A DNA stretch of 64,000 bases from CAWDLX01 sp963753485 (GCA_963753485.1 CAVWCL010000004.1:124001-188000); one strand, 5' to 3'. Positions 24,516 to 33,520 are shown, numbered from the stretch's first letter. Notes: generated by a model not told the origin, from the letters alone. Made by a program: numbers and translations.

Positions 24516-24956
24516 TCAGTCAACGCGCTCGGCGAGGCGACGCAGCAACGTGATCAGCTGTATGAAAAGGCCGAGAGCGGCGCCGGCGATGACGAGGACG
24601 AGCAGACCGCGGGCCAGGATGGTGGCGTCGAAGTCGTACCGGCCGAAGTCGAACGGGAACACCTTCCAGATGCGGACCAGGACGGCGAGTCCGACCGCGG
24701 TGGTCGCCACGTCCCCGAGCGCGCGGAACCACGCCGGATCGTAGACCAGGTAGACGATGTTGACCGCGACGGCGAGCGCGAGCGAGATGTTGAGCACCTC
24801 CAGCACCCGGGGCGTCTGGTCGGTGAGGAAGGGCACGCTCTGCCAGCCGGGCGCAACGTTGATGACCCAGAGGAGAGCGGCGTTGATGAGCGCAGCGATC
24901 GCGTAGCCGACGTGCCGGGCGACCAGGTGCGGGTGGCGGGTCACAACGGTGGACAT
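24516..24956 (-). CDS. Four-helix membrane protein of unknown function
   Basis: A 146-residue protein with four membrane helices (about 13-35, 50-72, 82-100, 114-136) and a short His/Arg-rich N-terminus (MSTVVTRHPHLVARHVGY). The pattern HVGYxIAxLINxxLLxxxN occurs in a group of small actinobacterial membrane proteins without assigned function. ATG 24956 has GGAGG-like GAGGCCGTC immediately upstream. It has its own transcript, with about 190 bp downstream and 160 bp upstream free of genes. Confidence 0.75.
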   Translation of the reverse strand: MSTVVTRHPHLVARHVGYAIAALINAALLWVINVAPGWQSVPFLTDQTPRVLEVLNISLALAVAVNIVYLVYDPAWFRALGDVATTAVGLAVLVRIWKVFPFDFGRYDFDATILARGLLVLVIAGAALGLFIQLITLLRRLAERVD

Positions 24957-25116
24957 GACGGCCTCCTGTTCAGATGTCGAGCCGCCGTCAGCCGGCCACC
25001 AGCGGCGACCGCCATCCGGGCTCGGCGCCAGGCTAGGTCGCGCGACGCCGGCGCAGCAGAGGCAAAGGTCCGTCCTCGACGGGACCGACGGTTGAGCCGA
25101 TCCCCCGGGGGGTTGG

Positions 25117-28020
25117 TCACAGCCGGGGTTGCAGCGCCCGCAGCGCGGCCAGGACGCTCTGCTCATCCCGATGCAGATGGGGCAGCAGGCCGACGGCCCG
25201 GTCGAGGTCTCCGGCTCGGCAGGCCCCGGTGAGGTCCTGGCAGGTCGCGGCGAGGGCGTTCGCGCCGAGGTTCGCCGCACTGCCCTGCAGGCTGTGCGCG
25301 TGGTCGGCGGCGCCCCCGGCATCCCGGTGGTCAACGGCCTCGACGATGGCGCCGACCGAGTCGGGGAGGCGATCGGCGAACGAGGCGACGAGCTGGCGGA
25401 TCAGCGCGCCGGCCGCGTCCGGGTCGACCGTGCGGATCTCGTCGAGCCGCGTCTCGATGGCGGCCCCGACCTCCGGGCCCGGCGGACCGCCGTCGCGCCA
25501 GCGGTCCAGGACCGCCGCGAGCCCGTCCGGCATGATCGGCTTGGACAGGTAGTCGTCCATGCCCGCCGCCAGGCAGCGGTCGCGATCCTCGGCGAGCGCG
25601 CTCGCGGTGAGCGCGATGATCGTGGTGTGTCGCTGCCCGCCCTCGCGACGGCGCAACTCGCGGGTGGCGTCGAAGCCGTCCATGCCGGGCATCTGGCAAT
25701 CCATCAAGACGGCGTCGTAGGGCTGCCGGTCGAACAGGTCCACGGCACCGAAGCCGTCGGTGGCCAGGTCGACGGCGTACCCCAGCTTCTGCAACATCGC
25801 GGCCGCGACCTGCTGGTTGATCGAGTTGTCCTCGGCGAGCAGGACCCGGCCCCGGGCCGGTGTCGCGCCGTCCGGCGGCGCTGCGCCCAGCGGCGCCGCG
25901 GCCGCCGGCACCGGCGTTGGCTCGTGCGTCGTCATGATCCTCGCTAAGCAGTCGTAGAGTTCGGACTGGTGCACCGGCTTGGTCAGGCTGGCCGCGATGC
26001 CGGCCTGCGCGGCGGCGTCGGCGTCGACCGGCAGGCCCGAGGTGAGCAGCACCAGGTGCACCGCGGCCACGCCGGGATCGTCGGCGATCTGGCGGCCGAG
26101 CTCCAGTCCATCCATTGTGGGCATTGCCAGATCGAGCAGGGCCACGTCGTACGGGCGTCCCCGCTCGGTGGCGGCCCGCAGTGCGGCCAGCGCCGTCTGG
26201 CCGGAGTCGACCGCGTCGGCCGACATCCGCCAGGCGCGCAGCTGCTCGGAGAGGATCAGCCGGTTGGTCGCGTTGTTGTCCACGATGAGCACCCGTAGGC
26301 CGCTCAGGTCGTCGCGGCGCAGCCGGGCCGCCGTCCCGCCCGGGGCCTGGGTGCGCAGCGGAACCTCGCACCAGAAAGTGCTTCCGGTACCCAGCTCGCT
26401 CTCCAGCCCGATCCGGCCACCCATGGCTTCCACCAGCCGCCGGCAGATGGCCAGACCAAGACCGGTGCCACCGAAGCGGCGGGTGGTGGACGCGTCCGCC
26501 TGGGAGAAGGCGTCGAACATCCGGTCGCGATCCTGCGCGGCGATGCCGATGCCGGTGTCGATGACCGCGAACCGGATCCAGACGCGGTTGCCGTCGGGCG
26601 CCGCCTCGCCCGCCAGCCGGTCGGCCTCGACCGGTTCGGCCCGCACCACGACCTCGCCTTGTTCGGTGAACTTCACCGCGTTGCTGGCCAGGTTGAGCAG
26701 CACCTGGCGCAGCCGGGCCGGATCGCCCCGCAGGGCGAGCGGAAGTTCCGGGTGGCAGTAGCCCACCAGCTCCAGCCCCTTGGCCCGCGCCGGCTCGGCC
26801 ACCAGCTCGACCACGTCCTCGACCAGCACGAGCAGGTCGAAATCCGCGTCGTCCAGAGCGATCTTTCCGGACTCCACTTTGGAGAAGTCGAGGATGTCGT
26901 TGATGACGTTGAGCAACGCGTTACCCGCGGTCCTGATGCCCTCGGAGTAGCGGCGCTGGTCGGGGTCGAGATCGGTGGCGAGCATCAGTCCGGCCAGGCC
27001 GATGACCCCGTTCATCGGGGTCCGGATCTCGTGGCTCATGGTCGCCAGGAACTCGGACTTGAGCCGGGAGGCCTCGATGGCCTGTTCGCGTGCCTCGGTG
27101 AGCGCCTGCTCCACCTGCTTGCGACCGGTGACGTCGCGCATGAGGGCGTTCATCTGGCGGCTCTCGCCGACCTGAACCGTCCAGGCGCTCACCTCCACCG
27201 TGATCTCGGTGCCGTCCCGGCGGAGCGCGGTCGCCTCGGTCGGCTCGTCCACCCGGTCGAACTCGCCGGACCAGAGCTGACGCATGCCCTTCCGGTACGG
27301 CACGCGCAACGGCACCGGCACCACGGTGTCGGCCAGGTCGCGCCCGATCGCCTCGGCCCGGGGCCAGCCCAGCATCGACTCGGCGGCGCGGTTCCACTCG
27401 ACGATGGTGCCCTGCTCGTCGGAGCCGATGAAAGCATCGCTGGCCAACGCCAGCACCACATCGGTGAGTCGGCGCTGGGCCGCCACCGCCTGCTCCGCCC
27501 GGACCCGGTCGCTGACCTCGCGCGGGAAGAAATGGATGGCACCGCTCTGCCCGGGTAACCCGGAGCCGGTCGCCGCATCCAGCCACACCCACTCGCCGTC
27601 GTGGCGGCGGTAGCGCGCCGAGATCAAGGGCGCGTCCGGGCGGCTGACGTAGGCCTGAAGCCGGGCGGCATCCGCCGGGTGGACCACGGCGGTGATGCGG
27701 GTGCCGAGGAGCTCCTCGGGGCGGTAACCCAACAGCGGCACACTCGCCGGTGAGACGTATGTCGCGGTCAGGTGCGAGTCGCAGATCATCACGATGTCGC
27801 CGGCGCGCGGCGGGTGGCGCCGCGCGCCGGCCGTGGGCGCCCGCGACCGGGTTGCGGCCCGGGCGCGCCGCAGCGCCACCGCCTGGGAGACCACGATCAC
27901 CAGCAGAACGACGATGAACGCGAGCACCGCCAGCAGCGCCAGCGCCACCAGCCCGGCGTCGACCTGCGCCGCGCGCACCGACGCCAACGCGCCGGCACCC
28001 GGGCGGCCTAGCCCTGCCAC
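25117..28020 (-). CDS. Hybrid sensor histidine kinase with two receiver domains and HPt
   Basis: A 967-residue multistep phosphorelay protein. In order: one membrane helix (about 22-47), PAS domain (70-170), second PAS/PAC (185-300), HisKA with SHEIRTPMNG (His330), HATPase with NLASNAVKF (N447), DTGIG (D488) and GGTGLGLA, first receiver with phospho-acceptor D630 (LLDLAMP), second receiver with D774 (MDCQMPG), and a C-terminal HPt with HSLQGSAANLG (His909). All residues for a full His-Asp-His relay are present in one chain. No output regulator is encoded nearby, so the HPt probably passes phosphate to a distant one. It starts with GTG six bases after a TACGGT box (leaderless). Confidence 0.94.
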   Translation of the reverse strand: MAGLGRPGAGALASVRAAQVDAGLVALALLAVLAFIVVLLVIVVSQAVALRRARAATRSRAPTAGARRHPPRAGDIVMICDSHLTATYVSPASVPLLGYRPEELLGTRITAVVHPADAARLQAYVSRPDAPLISARYRRHDGEWVWLDAATGSGLPGQSGAIHFFPREVSDRVRAEQAVAAQRRLTDVVLALASDAFIGSDEQGTIVEWNRAAESMLGWPRAEAIGRDLADTVVPVPLRVPYRKGMRQLWSGEFDRVDEPTEATALRRDGTEITVEVSAWTVQVGESRQMNALMRDVTGRKQVEQALTEAREQAIEASRLKSEFLATMSHEIRTPMNGVIGLAGLMLATDLDPDQRRYSEGIRTAGNALLNVINDILDFSKVESGKIALDDADFDLLVLVEDVVELVAEPARAKGLELVGYCHPELPLALRGDPARLRQVLLNLASNAVKFTEQGEVVVRAEPVEADRLAGEAAPDGNRVWIRFAVIDTGIGIAAQDRDRMFDAFSQADASTTRRFGGTGLGLAICRRLVEAMGGRIGLESELGTGSTFWCEVPLRTQAPGGTAARLRRDDLSGLRVLIVDNNATNRLILSEQLRAWRMSADAVDSGQTALAALRAATERGRPYDVALLDLAMPTMDGLELGRQIADDPGVAAVHLVLLTSGLPVDADAAAQAGIAASLTKPVHQSELYDCLARIMTTHEPTPVPAAAAPLGAAPPDGATPARGRVLLAEDNSINQQVAAAMLQKLGYAVDLATDGFGAVDLFDRQPYDAVLMDCQMPGMDGFDATRELRRREGGQRHTTIIALTASALAEDRDRCLAAGMDDYLSKPIMPDGLAAVLDRWRDGGPPGPEVGAAIETRLDEIRTVDPDAAGALIRQLVASFADRLPDSVGAIVEAVDHRDAGGAADHAHSLQGSAANLGANALAATCQDLTGACRAGDLDRAVGLLPHLHRDEQSVLAALRALQPRL

Positions 28021-28026
28021 CGGTCC

Positions 28027-28032
28027 ACCGTA
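28027..28032 (-). promoter_or_regulatory. -10 box of leaderless promoter for hybrid sensor kinase
   Basis: Minus-strand TACGGT, then six bases (GGACCG), then the GTG start codon at 28020. Confidence 0.55.
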
Positions 28033-28100
28033 TGGCCCGGGTCGACCTGCCGTCCTCGGGTTGGCCAGAGTGCTGCGACCCGGTGTCGAACCCGGCCGGC

Positions 28101-28928
28101 TCAGGCGGTCTCGACCAGCGATCGGGTGAGGTAGACGAGCGTGATGAACGCCTGGTAAAGGCGCAGCGGGTCGTCGTCGGTGACAGAGACTGTGCGCGAG
28201 TCCAGCCGGCTCACCCCGCGGACCCAGGTGGACTGCTCGGCCATGTCCGGGCTCACGAACTCAATCTCGATCGTCGCCGGCAGGGCGATCGCCGGCGGTC
28301 CGATGGCGTCCAGCGCACCAAGTGCGCTCCGCACCCCGTCCTCGATCAGCTCGCGGGCGGTGAGCGGGTGCCGGTGCACCGCAGCGTACCGACTGATCGA
28401 CTCCTTCACCTGCACCGACGCGATGGCGGGACAGAACGGCGACGCCTCCGGGCCGACGTACTGGTCGCCGGTGATCACCGCGATCGGTATCCCGAGATGC
28501 TGGGCGACCAGCGCGTTCAGTCCGGCCTCGCCGGTCACCGTGCCCCCGAGGCGGACGTTGGCGATGGCGCGCGGGTTGTAGGTGTGCGACAGCACGCCCG
28601 GTGTGGCCATGGCGGCGTGGTAGCCGAGGAACACCGCGGCGTCGAACGTCTCGTCGAGCCCCTGCATCATGTAGCGCGGCTTGAACCGGCCGGAGAGGTA
28701 GGCGGCGCGGCCACCGAGGGCCGCCGGCGACAGGTTGCGCATGACCGAGTGCGCGTCGTTGACCAGGATCTCGGTCGCCCCGGCGGCGAGCGCGCCGGCG
28801 ATGGCCGCGTTCACCTCGCCGACCAGCAGTTCGCGGCCCAGCTGATAGTCGTCCCCACCGGCCAGGCACTGCGCCCAGTCGACGATGCCGGCGACCCCTT
28901 CCATGTCCACGGAGATGAAGACCTTCAC
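28101..28928 (-). CDS. M55 family peptidase (D-aminopeptidase DppA-like)
   Basis: A 275-residue zinc peptidase of family M55, named after Bacillus DppA, which cleaves D-Ala-containing dipeptides. Zinc ligands are visible: the DMEG motif near the N-terminus (ISVDMEGVAGI), NDAHS, GYHAAM and GEAGLNA. The usual length is about 270. The GTG at 28928 is chosen because the family begins with a short strand MKVxISxDMEG; an in-frame ATG at 28976 would add 16 unlikely residues. It may recycle cell-wall D-peptides. The next gene on this strand starts 81 bp downstream. Divergent from a hypothetical gene. Confidence 0.9.
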   Translation of the reverse strand: MKVFISVDMEGVAGIVDWAQCLAGGDDYQLGRELLVGEVNAAIAGALAAGATEILVNDAHSVMRNLSPAALGGRAAYLSGRFKPRYMMQGLDETFDAAVFLGYHAAMATPGVLSHTYNPRAIANVRLGGTVTGEAGLNALVAQHLGIPIAVITGDQYVGPEASPFCPAIASVQVKESISRYAAVHRHPLTARELIEDGVRSALGALDAIGPPAIALPATIEIEFVSPDMAEQSTWVRGVSRLDSRTVSVTDDDPLRLYQAFITLVYLTRSLVETA

Positions 28929-29014
28929 CCCCGCCAGCCTGCCATACCGCCGCCATCCTCCACAGTGGAGGTGCACGGGCCCGCCGATGGCTCGCCGACG
29001 CCGGGTGCCCCCGG

Positions 29015-29020
29015 TAGGGT
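29015..29020 (+). promoter_or_regulatory. -10 box of leaderless promoter for 192-residue hypothetical gene
   Basis: TAGGGT, then six bases, then the ATG at 29027. No Shine-Dalgarno sequence. Confidence 0.55.
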
Positions 29021-29026
29021 TCGGCC

Positions 29027-29605
29027 ATGGCGGGCGAGACGATGGTGGGGTTCGGCTACAAGCAGGCCTGGCTCGCGGTCCGCGGTGGCGAGGCTGCCGC
29101 CGCCTTCGCCGCCCTCGGCGCCACCGACGAGGGGACCTGCTCCTGGCGTACCGGGATCGACCGGTGCTACCTCACCGACGATTGCCTGGTCGCCACCCCG
29201 CCGGTGCACGGCTGGCTCCTGGTGGTGGGGAGGTGGCTGCTGATGCACGAGTCAGATGTGGACCTCGAGACGCTCTCCACTCGCCTGGCCACCGAGGTGC
29301 AGTACTTCGCGAGCTACCGGGTGACCGAGCTGCACCGGTGGGCGCGGGCGGTCGACGGCAAACTCGTCCGGTCGTTTCGCTACCTCGGCCGGGAGGGCGA
29401 GGTGACCGACTGGCGCGGCGACCTCGACGACGCCGAGCGGGCGATCGGCTTGCCGGCCCGCCTGGAGGGCGACACCGACATCCTCGTCGGCGAGCAGGAC
29501 GTCATCCGGGTCGCCCGGGCCTGGAGCGTCGACCCGATGGCCCTGGACGGCCAGCCCTCGCCGGGCCCGCTGCGGGCCGGCCGAGCGCCCGACCGCCCGA
29601 TCTGA
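29027..29605 (+). CDS. Conserved hypothetical protein
   Basis: A 192-residue soluble protein beginning MAGETMVGFGYKQAWLAVR. It contains VEYF-like VQYFASYRVTELHRWARA and SFRYLGREGEV, followed by an acidic GDLDDAERAIGL segment. This arrangement recurs in hypothetical proteins of actinobacteria, but I cannot assign a function. There is no membrane helix, signal peptide or known catalytic motif. The ATG follows a TAGGGT box by six bases, which fixes the start. It is upstream of gltA on the same strand with 112 bp between, so separate transcription is likely. Confidence 0.65.
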   Translation: MAGETMVGFGYKQAWLAVRGGEAAAAFAALGATDEGTCSWRTGIDRCYLTDDCLVATPPVHGWLLVVGRWLLMHESDVDLETLSTRLATEVQYFASYRVTELHRWARAVDGKLVRSFRYLGREGEVTDWRGDLDDAERAIGLPARLEGDTDILVGEQDVIRVARAWSVDPMALDGQPSPGPLRAGRAPDRPI

Positions 29606-29717
29606 GGGCGGGTGATCCTGCTCTCAGACGGGCGAACTCGCCCTATCCAGCCGACCGGATCTGCGATGGAATTGGTGTCGATGACGTCACGATCGTCGCG
29701 GATCTGGGGGCCACACA

Positions 29718-30995
29718 ATGGAGACCACGCTCGACTACGCGGGCGGTCAGTTGCCGCTACCGGTGCACGAAGCCGTACAGGGACCGGCCGGGATCGATCT
29801 GGGCAGCCTCGCCAAGGCTGGCCTGGTGACTTACGACCCGGGGTACGTCAACACCGCCGCCTGCACGTCGGCGATCACCTACATCGACGGCGAGGCCGGC
29901 ATCCTGCGCTACCGCGGGTACCCGATCGACCAGCTGGCGCAGGGCGCCTCGTTCCTCGAAGTCTCCTACCTGCTGATCTACGGCGAGCTGCCCACCGCGA
30001 TCCAGTTGGCGGAGTTCGCCGAGCTGATCAGCGTGCACACGCTGCTGCATGAGGACCTGAAGCGCTTCTTCGACGGGTTCCCGGCCGACGCGCATCCGAT
30101 GCCGGTCCTCTCCTCGGCGGTGAACGCGCTCTCCACCTTCTACCAGGACAGCCTCGATCCGTTCGACGAGGACCAGGTGGAGATCTCGACCGTGCGGCTG
30201 CTGGCCAAGCTGCCCACAATCGCCTCGTACGCGTACAAGAAGTCGATCGGGCAACCGTTCCTCTACCCGGACAACGCTCTCGCGTACACGGAGAACTTCC
30301 TGCGGATGACGTTCGGCGTGCCGACCCAGCAGTACCACGTGGATCCGGTGGCGGCGAAGGTGCTGGACATGCTGTTCGTACTGCACGCCGACCATGAGCA
30401 GAACTGCTCCACCTCGGCGGTCCGGTTGGTCGGCTCGGCGCAGGCGAACCTGTTCGCCTCGGTCTCGGCCGGCGTCAGCGCGCTCTCCGGGCCGCTGCAC
30501 GGTGGTGCGAACGAGGCCGTGCTGCAGATGCTGGAGCAGATCCGCGCGGCCGGCGGCGACACCCAGGCGTTCGTCAAGCGGGTGAAGAACCGCGACGGCG
30601 GGATCCGGCTGATGGGCTTCGGCCACCGGGTCTACAAGCACTACGACCCGCGGGCGGCGCTGGTCAAGCGGGCCGCCCAGGACGTGCTGGCCCGGATGCA
30701 CCGGTCGGACCCGCTGCTGGACATCGCCATGGAGCTGGAGGAGATCGCGCTCGCCGACGACTTCTTCGTCTCCCGCAAGCTCTACCCGAACGTGGACTTC
30801 TACACCGGCCTGATCTACAAGGCGCTGGGCTTCCCACCGCGGATGTTCACCGTGCTCTTCGCGATCGGCCGGCTGGCCGGGTGGATCGCCCAGTGGCGGG
30901 AGATGATCGTCGACCCCGACAACAAGATCGGACGACCGCGCCAGCTCTACACCGGGTCGGCCGAGCGCGCCTTCGTTCCGGTCACGGCCCGCTGA
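29718..30995 (+). CDS. gltA: Citrate synthase (type II)
   Basis: A 425-residue citrate synthase that condenses oxaloacetate and acetyl-CoA in the first step of the TCA cycle. Active-site elements are HADHEQNCSTSAVRL (around 228-242), SGPLHGGANEAV with the second His, and FGHRVYKHYDPRA and PNVDFYTG with the catalytic Asp. The length and the N-terminal beta-strand region are those of the hexameric, NADH-sensitive type. The ATG has only a weak GGGGG upstream. A TGACGTCA palindrome lies at 29682-29689 in the promoter region. The 3' end overlaps a converging gene by 14 bp. Confidence 0.97.
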   Translation: METTLDYAGGQLPLPVHEAVQGPAGIDLGSLAKAGLVTYDPGYVNTAACTSAITYIDGEAGILRYRGYPIDQLAQGASFLEVSYLLIYGELPTAIQLAEFAELISVHTLLHEDLKRFFDGFPADAHPMPVLSSAVNALSTFYQDSLDPFDEDQVEISTVRLLAKLPTIASYAYKKSIGQPFLYPDNALAYTENFLRMTFGVPTQQYHVDPVAAKVLDMLFVLHADHEQNCSTSAVRLVGSAQANLFASVSAGVSALSGPLHGGANEAVLQMLEQIRAAGGDTQAFVKRVKNRDGGIRLMGFGHRVYKHYDPRAALVKRAAQDVLARMHRSDPLLDIAMELEEIALADDFFVSRKLYPNVDFYTGLIYKALGFPPRMFTVLFAIGRLAGWIAQWREMIVDPDNKIGRPRQLYTGSAERAFVPVTAR

Positions 30996-31521
30996 CCGGA
31001 TCCGTCGCGGTCGGCGACGGTGCCGTGGTTGGTGTGGGCGGCGGGGTCGGCGTCGCTGTCGGCGTGGGCGTGGGCGTGGGCGCGGGTGGCGGGCTCGGGG
31101 CCGGTGTCGGTGTCGGTGTCGAACTCGGGCGTGGCGTGACCGTCGCCCGGGTGGTCGGCGTCGCCACCGGGGCCGGGCGGGTGGTTGTCGACCCGGCCCG
31201 CGCTACGGTCACCTCCGCCGGCTGGGCGCTGGGCGACGGTGCGGTCGCCGAGGTCGGTGCCGGCGTCGTGGGTGCCGGTGAGGGCGCGCCAGCCGGGTCG
31301 GTGGCCGGCTCGTCGATGCGCGGTGCGGTCACGTCCTCCGGCACCGCAGCCGCCGGGATCGGAGCCGGCCCCGCCTGGTTCCCGATGCCGGCCGCGCCCA
31401 GGCTGGCCCCGGCGGCGATCATGGCCGCCGCCGCGGTGAGCACAGCGCGATTCTCCCGCCGGCGGTGTCGGGGGTGATAGCCAGCCGGGCGGCGGGGACG
31501 GCGGTGCGAACGCACAGGCAA
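30982..31521 (-). CDS. Pro/Thr-rich protein with N-terminal hydrophobic segment
   Basis: A 179-residue low-complexity protein. A strongly basic start (RSHRRPRRP) is followed by one hydrophobic helix (about 28-46), then 130 residues dominated by Pro, Thr, Ala and Ser, ending in many PTPTP units. This suggests a membrane anchor with an extended cell-wall-spanning tail, perhaps glycosylated. The frame overlaps the end of gltA by 14 bp. The opposite strand is also open as a Gly/Val repeat, which is a by-product of the Pro/Thr codons. Real expression is plausible but not certain. Confidence 0.5.
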   Translation of the reverse strand: MPVRSHRRPRRPAGYHPRHRRRENRAVLTAAAAMIAAGASLGAAGIGNQAGPAPIPAAAVPEDVTAPRIDEPATDPAGAPSPAPTTPAPTSATAPSPSAQPAEVTVARAGSTTTRPAPVATPTTRATVTPRPSSTPTPTPAPSPPPAPTPTPTPTATPTPPPTPTTAPSPTATDPVSGP

Positions 31522-31771
31522 GGGGTGCTCCCTGGGTCGACCAGCGGCCCGTCGCGGCGGCGCTGGTCACCAGACCTTCGACCAGATCGTGCGGCCAGGG
31601 CAACTCTCGGCGCAGAACAGTGGTTCGAATCACAGTCAATCATCTTTTCAACTGCTAAATCGGACCGGCTAGAGCCACAGCGGCCGGCGCGCGCGGCGCT
31701 TACCTGTCGGACCGCCATGTGACGATCACGCGCGATCGATCAGGACCGCGCCGCCCGGAGGAAGGAATCAC

Positions 31772-32353
31772 ATGCCAGGAAACGTCGCCCCGGTCGCCGA
31801 CGAACGCGACGGGCTGCTCTCGTTCCTCGCCCAGCAGCGCCTCGTGCTGCGGATCGCCGCCTACGGGTTGACTGAGGAGCAGGCCCGAGCCGCCCCGTCC
31901 GCGAGCAGCCTCAGCGTGGGTGGACTGATCAAGCACGTGGCCGCGGTCGAACGAGGTTGGATGGACACCACGCTCCAGCGCGAGGCCGCCGATCGCGAGG
32001 ATGGCGAGGCGGACTATGCCGACGGCTTCCGGCTCGGTCCCGGCGAGACCCTCGCCGGGACCCTGGACTATTACGCGGCCGTGGCGGCCGAGACCGAGGA
32101 GATCATCGCCGGCATCCCCGACCTCGGCCAGCCGGTGCCGGTACCGCGGGGGGTGCCGTGGTTTCCCGACGATGTCGACGCCTGGTCGGTGCGCTGGGTG
32201 CTGCTGCACCTCATCGAGGAGACCGCGCGCCATGCCGGGCACGCGGACCTCGTGCGCGAGTCCATCGACGGCGCGAGGGCGTACCCGCTGATGGCAGCGG
32301 CCGAGAACTGGCCGGAGACCCCGTGGATGAAGCCATGGCGGCCCGGCGTTTGA
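31772..32353 (+). CDS. DinB family (DUF664-like) protein
   Basis: A 193-residue four-helix-bundle protein of the DinB/YfiT superfamily. The three metal-binding His are visible in IKHVAAVERGW (about 54) and LIEETARHAGHAD (two His, about 157 and 160). Actinobacterial members include mycothiol-dependent S-transferases and proteins of unknown role; the substrate here is unknown. GGAGGAAGG lies just before the ATG. The 3' end is part of a 37 bp tandem repeat, so the last few codons may be a later addition. Confidence 0.85.
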   Translation: MPGNVAPVADERDGLLSFLAQQRLVLRIAAYGLTEEQARAAPSASSLSVGGLIKHVAAVERGWMDTTLQREAADREDGEADYADGFRLGPGETLAGTLDYYAAVAAETEEIIAGIPDLGQPVPVPRGVPWFPDDVDAWSVRWVLLHLIEETARHAGHADLVRESIDGARAYPLMAAAENWPETPWMKPWRPGV

Positions 32354-32429
32354 CCGGGACGCCCGGCTGACCCGGCGGCCCGGCGTTTGACCGGGACGCC
32401 CGGCTGACATGGCGGCCCGACGTTTGACC
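32335..32429. repeat. 37 bp tandem repeat overlapping 3' end of DinB gene
   Basis: About 2.6 units of a 37 bp sequence containing GGCGGCCCGGCGTTTGACC and GGGACGCCCGGCTGAC. The first two units differ only at their first bases, and the third is partial with one change. The DinB stop codon lies in the first unit. Units contain the palindrome-like GGGACGCCCGG and could fold as successive hairpins, acting as a terminator block. Confidence 0.75.
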
Positions 32430-32444
32430 CCGGTGGCGCCGGCC

Positions 32445-32639
32445 TCAGCGCGCTCGGGCCACCTCGCCGGCGCAGACCAGACGTTCGTACGCGTGCCGCC
32501 ACTCGGCGCACCGGGGCCGGCGGCAACGGCCACATCGGCCGTTGGAATCGTTGGCGTGCTCGACCAGCAGCGTGCGGTAGAACTGCCGTAACTGCACCGA
32601 AAGGCGCGGGGAGGAGGTGTCGCCGTAAGGACCGGACAT
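32445..32639 (-). CDS. Small Cys-rich protein, possible zinc-binding
   Basis: A 64-residue protein with CGRCRRPRCAEWRHAYERL followed by VCAGE near the C-terminus. The four Cys (CxxCxxxxC...C) suggest a small zinc knuckle. Similar short proteins with a CxxC...C...CAGE pattern occur in Micromonosporaceae, with no known function. The ATG lies 4 bp after the stop of the preceding 69-residue gene, so they are probably co-transcribed. Length is normal for the group. Confidence 0.65.
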   Translation of the reverse strand: MSGPYGDTSSPRLSVQLRQFYRTLLVEHANDSNGRCGRCRRPRCAEWRHAYERLVCAGEVARAR

Positions 32640-32643
32640 GGTG

Positions 32644-32853
32644 CTAGACCTCTGTTCGTGCGAATGGCTGGCGCCGCGTCGGCGCCGGCGTCAACTCGGC
32701 CACGATCGACCGCCCGATCCGCTGCGGGCCGGTCCTGATCGGGACACTGCTGCGCCGGGCTGTCCGGACCGACCGGGCGCGTAGCCGGTCGGCGAGCCCC
32801 AACCCGAGGCACACGGCGGCGATACCACTCGTGACCAGAAGCTGGCTCACCAT
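32644..32853 (-). CDS. Small single-helix membrane protein
   Basis: A 69-residue protein: MVSQLLVTSGIAAVCLGLGL forms one membrane helix and the rest is a basic Arg-rich tail. The ATG at 32853 is preferred because the upstream in-frame extension to 33003 is Arg-rich and overlaps what looks like the promoter region shared with the divergent XRE gene. No known function. It is the first of a two-gene unit with the small Cys-rich protein. Confidence 0.5.
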   Translation of the reverse strand: MVSQLLVTSGIAAVCLGLGLADRLRARSVRTARRSSVPIRTGPQRIGRSIVAELTPAPTRRQPFARTEV

Positions 32854-33034
32854 GGGGACCCCCACCCGAGGACATGCGTCTTTGTCGCCAATGTAATACC
32901 TTGGTTGGTTCGCACGCCAACGAAGATATCTGACAGCGGGCCGACGGTAACCGGCCGATCGGTCGCGTGACCTCCTCCGTTGAGCCGCTGTCCGGCTGAG
33001 CAACGGTCATTGGCGGACCGGGTGGACGGTTGAT

Positions 33035-33040
33035 TAGGAT
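33035..33040 (+). promoter_or_regulatory. -10 box of leaderless promoter for XRE-type regulator
   Basis: TAGGAT followed after six bases by the GTG start at 33047. No Shine-Dalgarno sequence. Confidence 0.6.
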
Positions 33041-33046
33041 TGGCTG

Positions 33047-33454
33047 GTGAGCCAACTCGGGTTCGGCGCCTACCTTCGCGACGCCATCCATGCGGCCGGC
33101 TTCACCACGCCGACCCAGTTCGCCCGTGAGGTCGGCACGGATCCGTCGGTGGTGCTGCGCTGGATCAGCGAGGAGCAGCGGCCGACCATCCGGTCGATCG
33201 AGCGGATCGCGCCGGTGCTCGGCAAGAGCATCAACGACATGGTGCAGGCGGCCTACCCCGACCAGCTCGGTCAGCCGGCCGGCGCGCCGCCCGCCCGCAT
33301 CCATCCGATCGCCTACGAGCTGGGCCGCATCCTGGCCGACGATTCTCCGGTGCCGGCGACCGACCGGGAGGCGCTGGCGAACGTCCTCGACCTGATGTTG
33401 GAGCCCTACCGCCGGGTTTTACGCCGCCGGCGGCCCTCCTCCGGCGCCGCCTGA
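33047..33454 (+). CDS. XRE-family helix-turn-helix regulator
   Basis: A 135-residue protein with an N-terminal helix-turn-helix (about 6-65): FGAYLRDAIHAAGFTTPTQF, then a recognition helix DPSVVLRWISEEQRP and SIERIAPVLGKSINDMVQAA. The rest is a helical, Arg-ended tail that may dimerise. The domain matches the lambda-repressor-like fold. GTG 33047 lies six bases after a TAGGAT box. It is divergent from the two small genes at 32.4-32.9 kb, which are plausible targets because they share the 193 bp intergenic region. Confidence 0.8.
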   Translation: MSQLGFGAYLRDAIHAAGFTTPTQFAREVGTDPSVVLRWISEEQRPTIRSIERIAPVLGKSINDMVQAAYPDQLGQPAGAPPARIHPIAYELGRILADDSPVPATDREALANVLDLMLEPYRRVLRRRRPSSGAA

Positions 33455-33520
33455 CGGTCCGACCATTCAATGATCGACACTCACCGTTTCGCGAAGATTG
33501 AACCATGCCACCGTCCGGCC

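Noticed and set aside
30990..31477. Plus-strand Gly/Val repeat frame after gltA
   Set aside because: It is the complement of the Pro/Thr-rich minus-strand gene. Neither the ribosome site nor the composition suggests a real protein on this strand.
31600..31660. tRNA-like T-arm (GGTTCGAATCAC)
   Set aside because: The flanking bases do not form the five-pair T stem, and there is no D arm, anticodon stem or acceptor stem around it.
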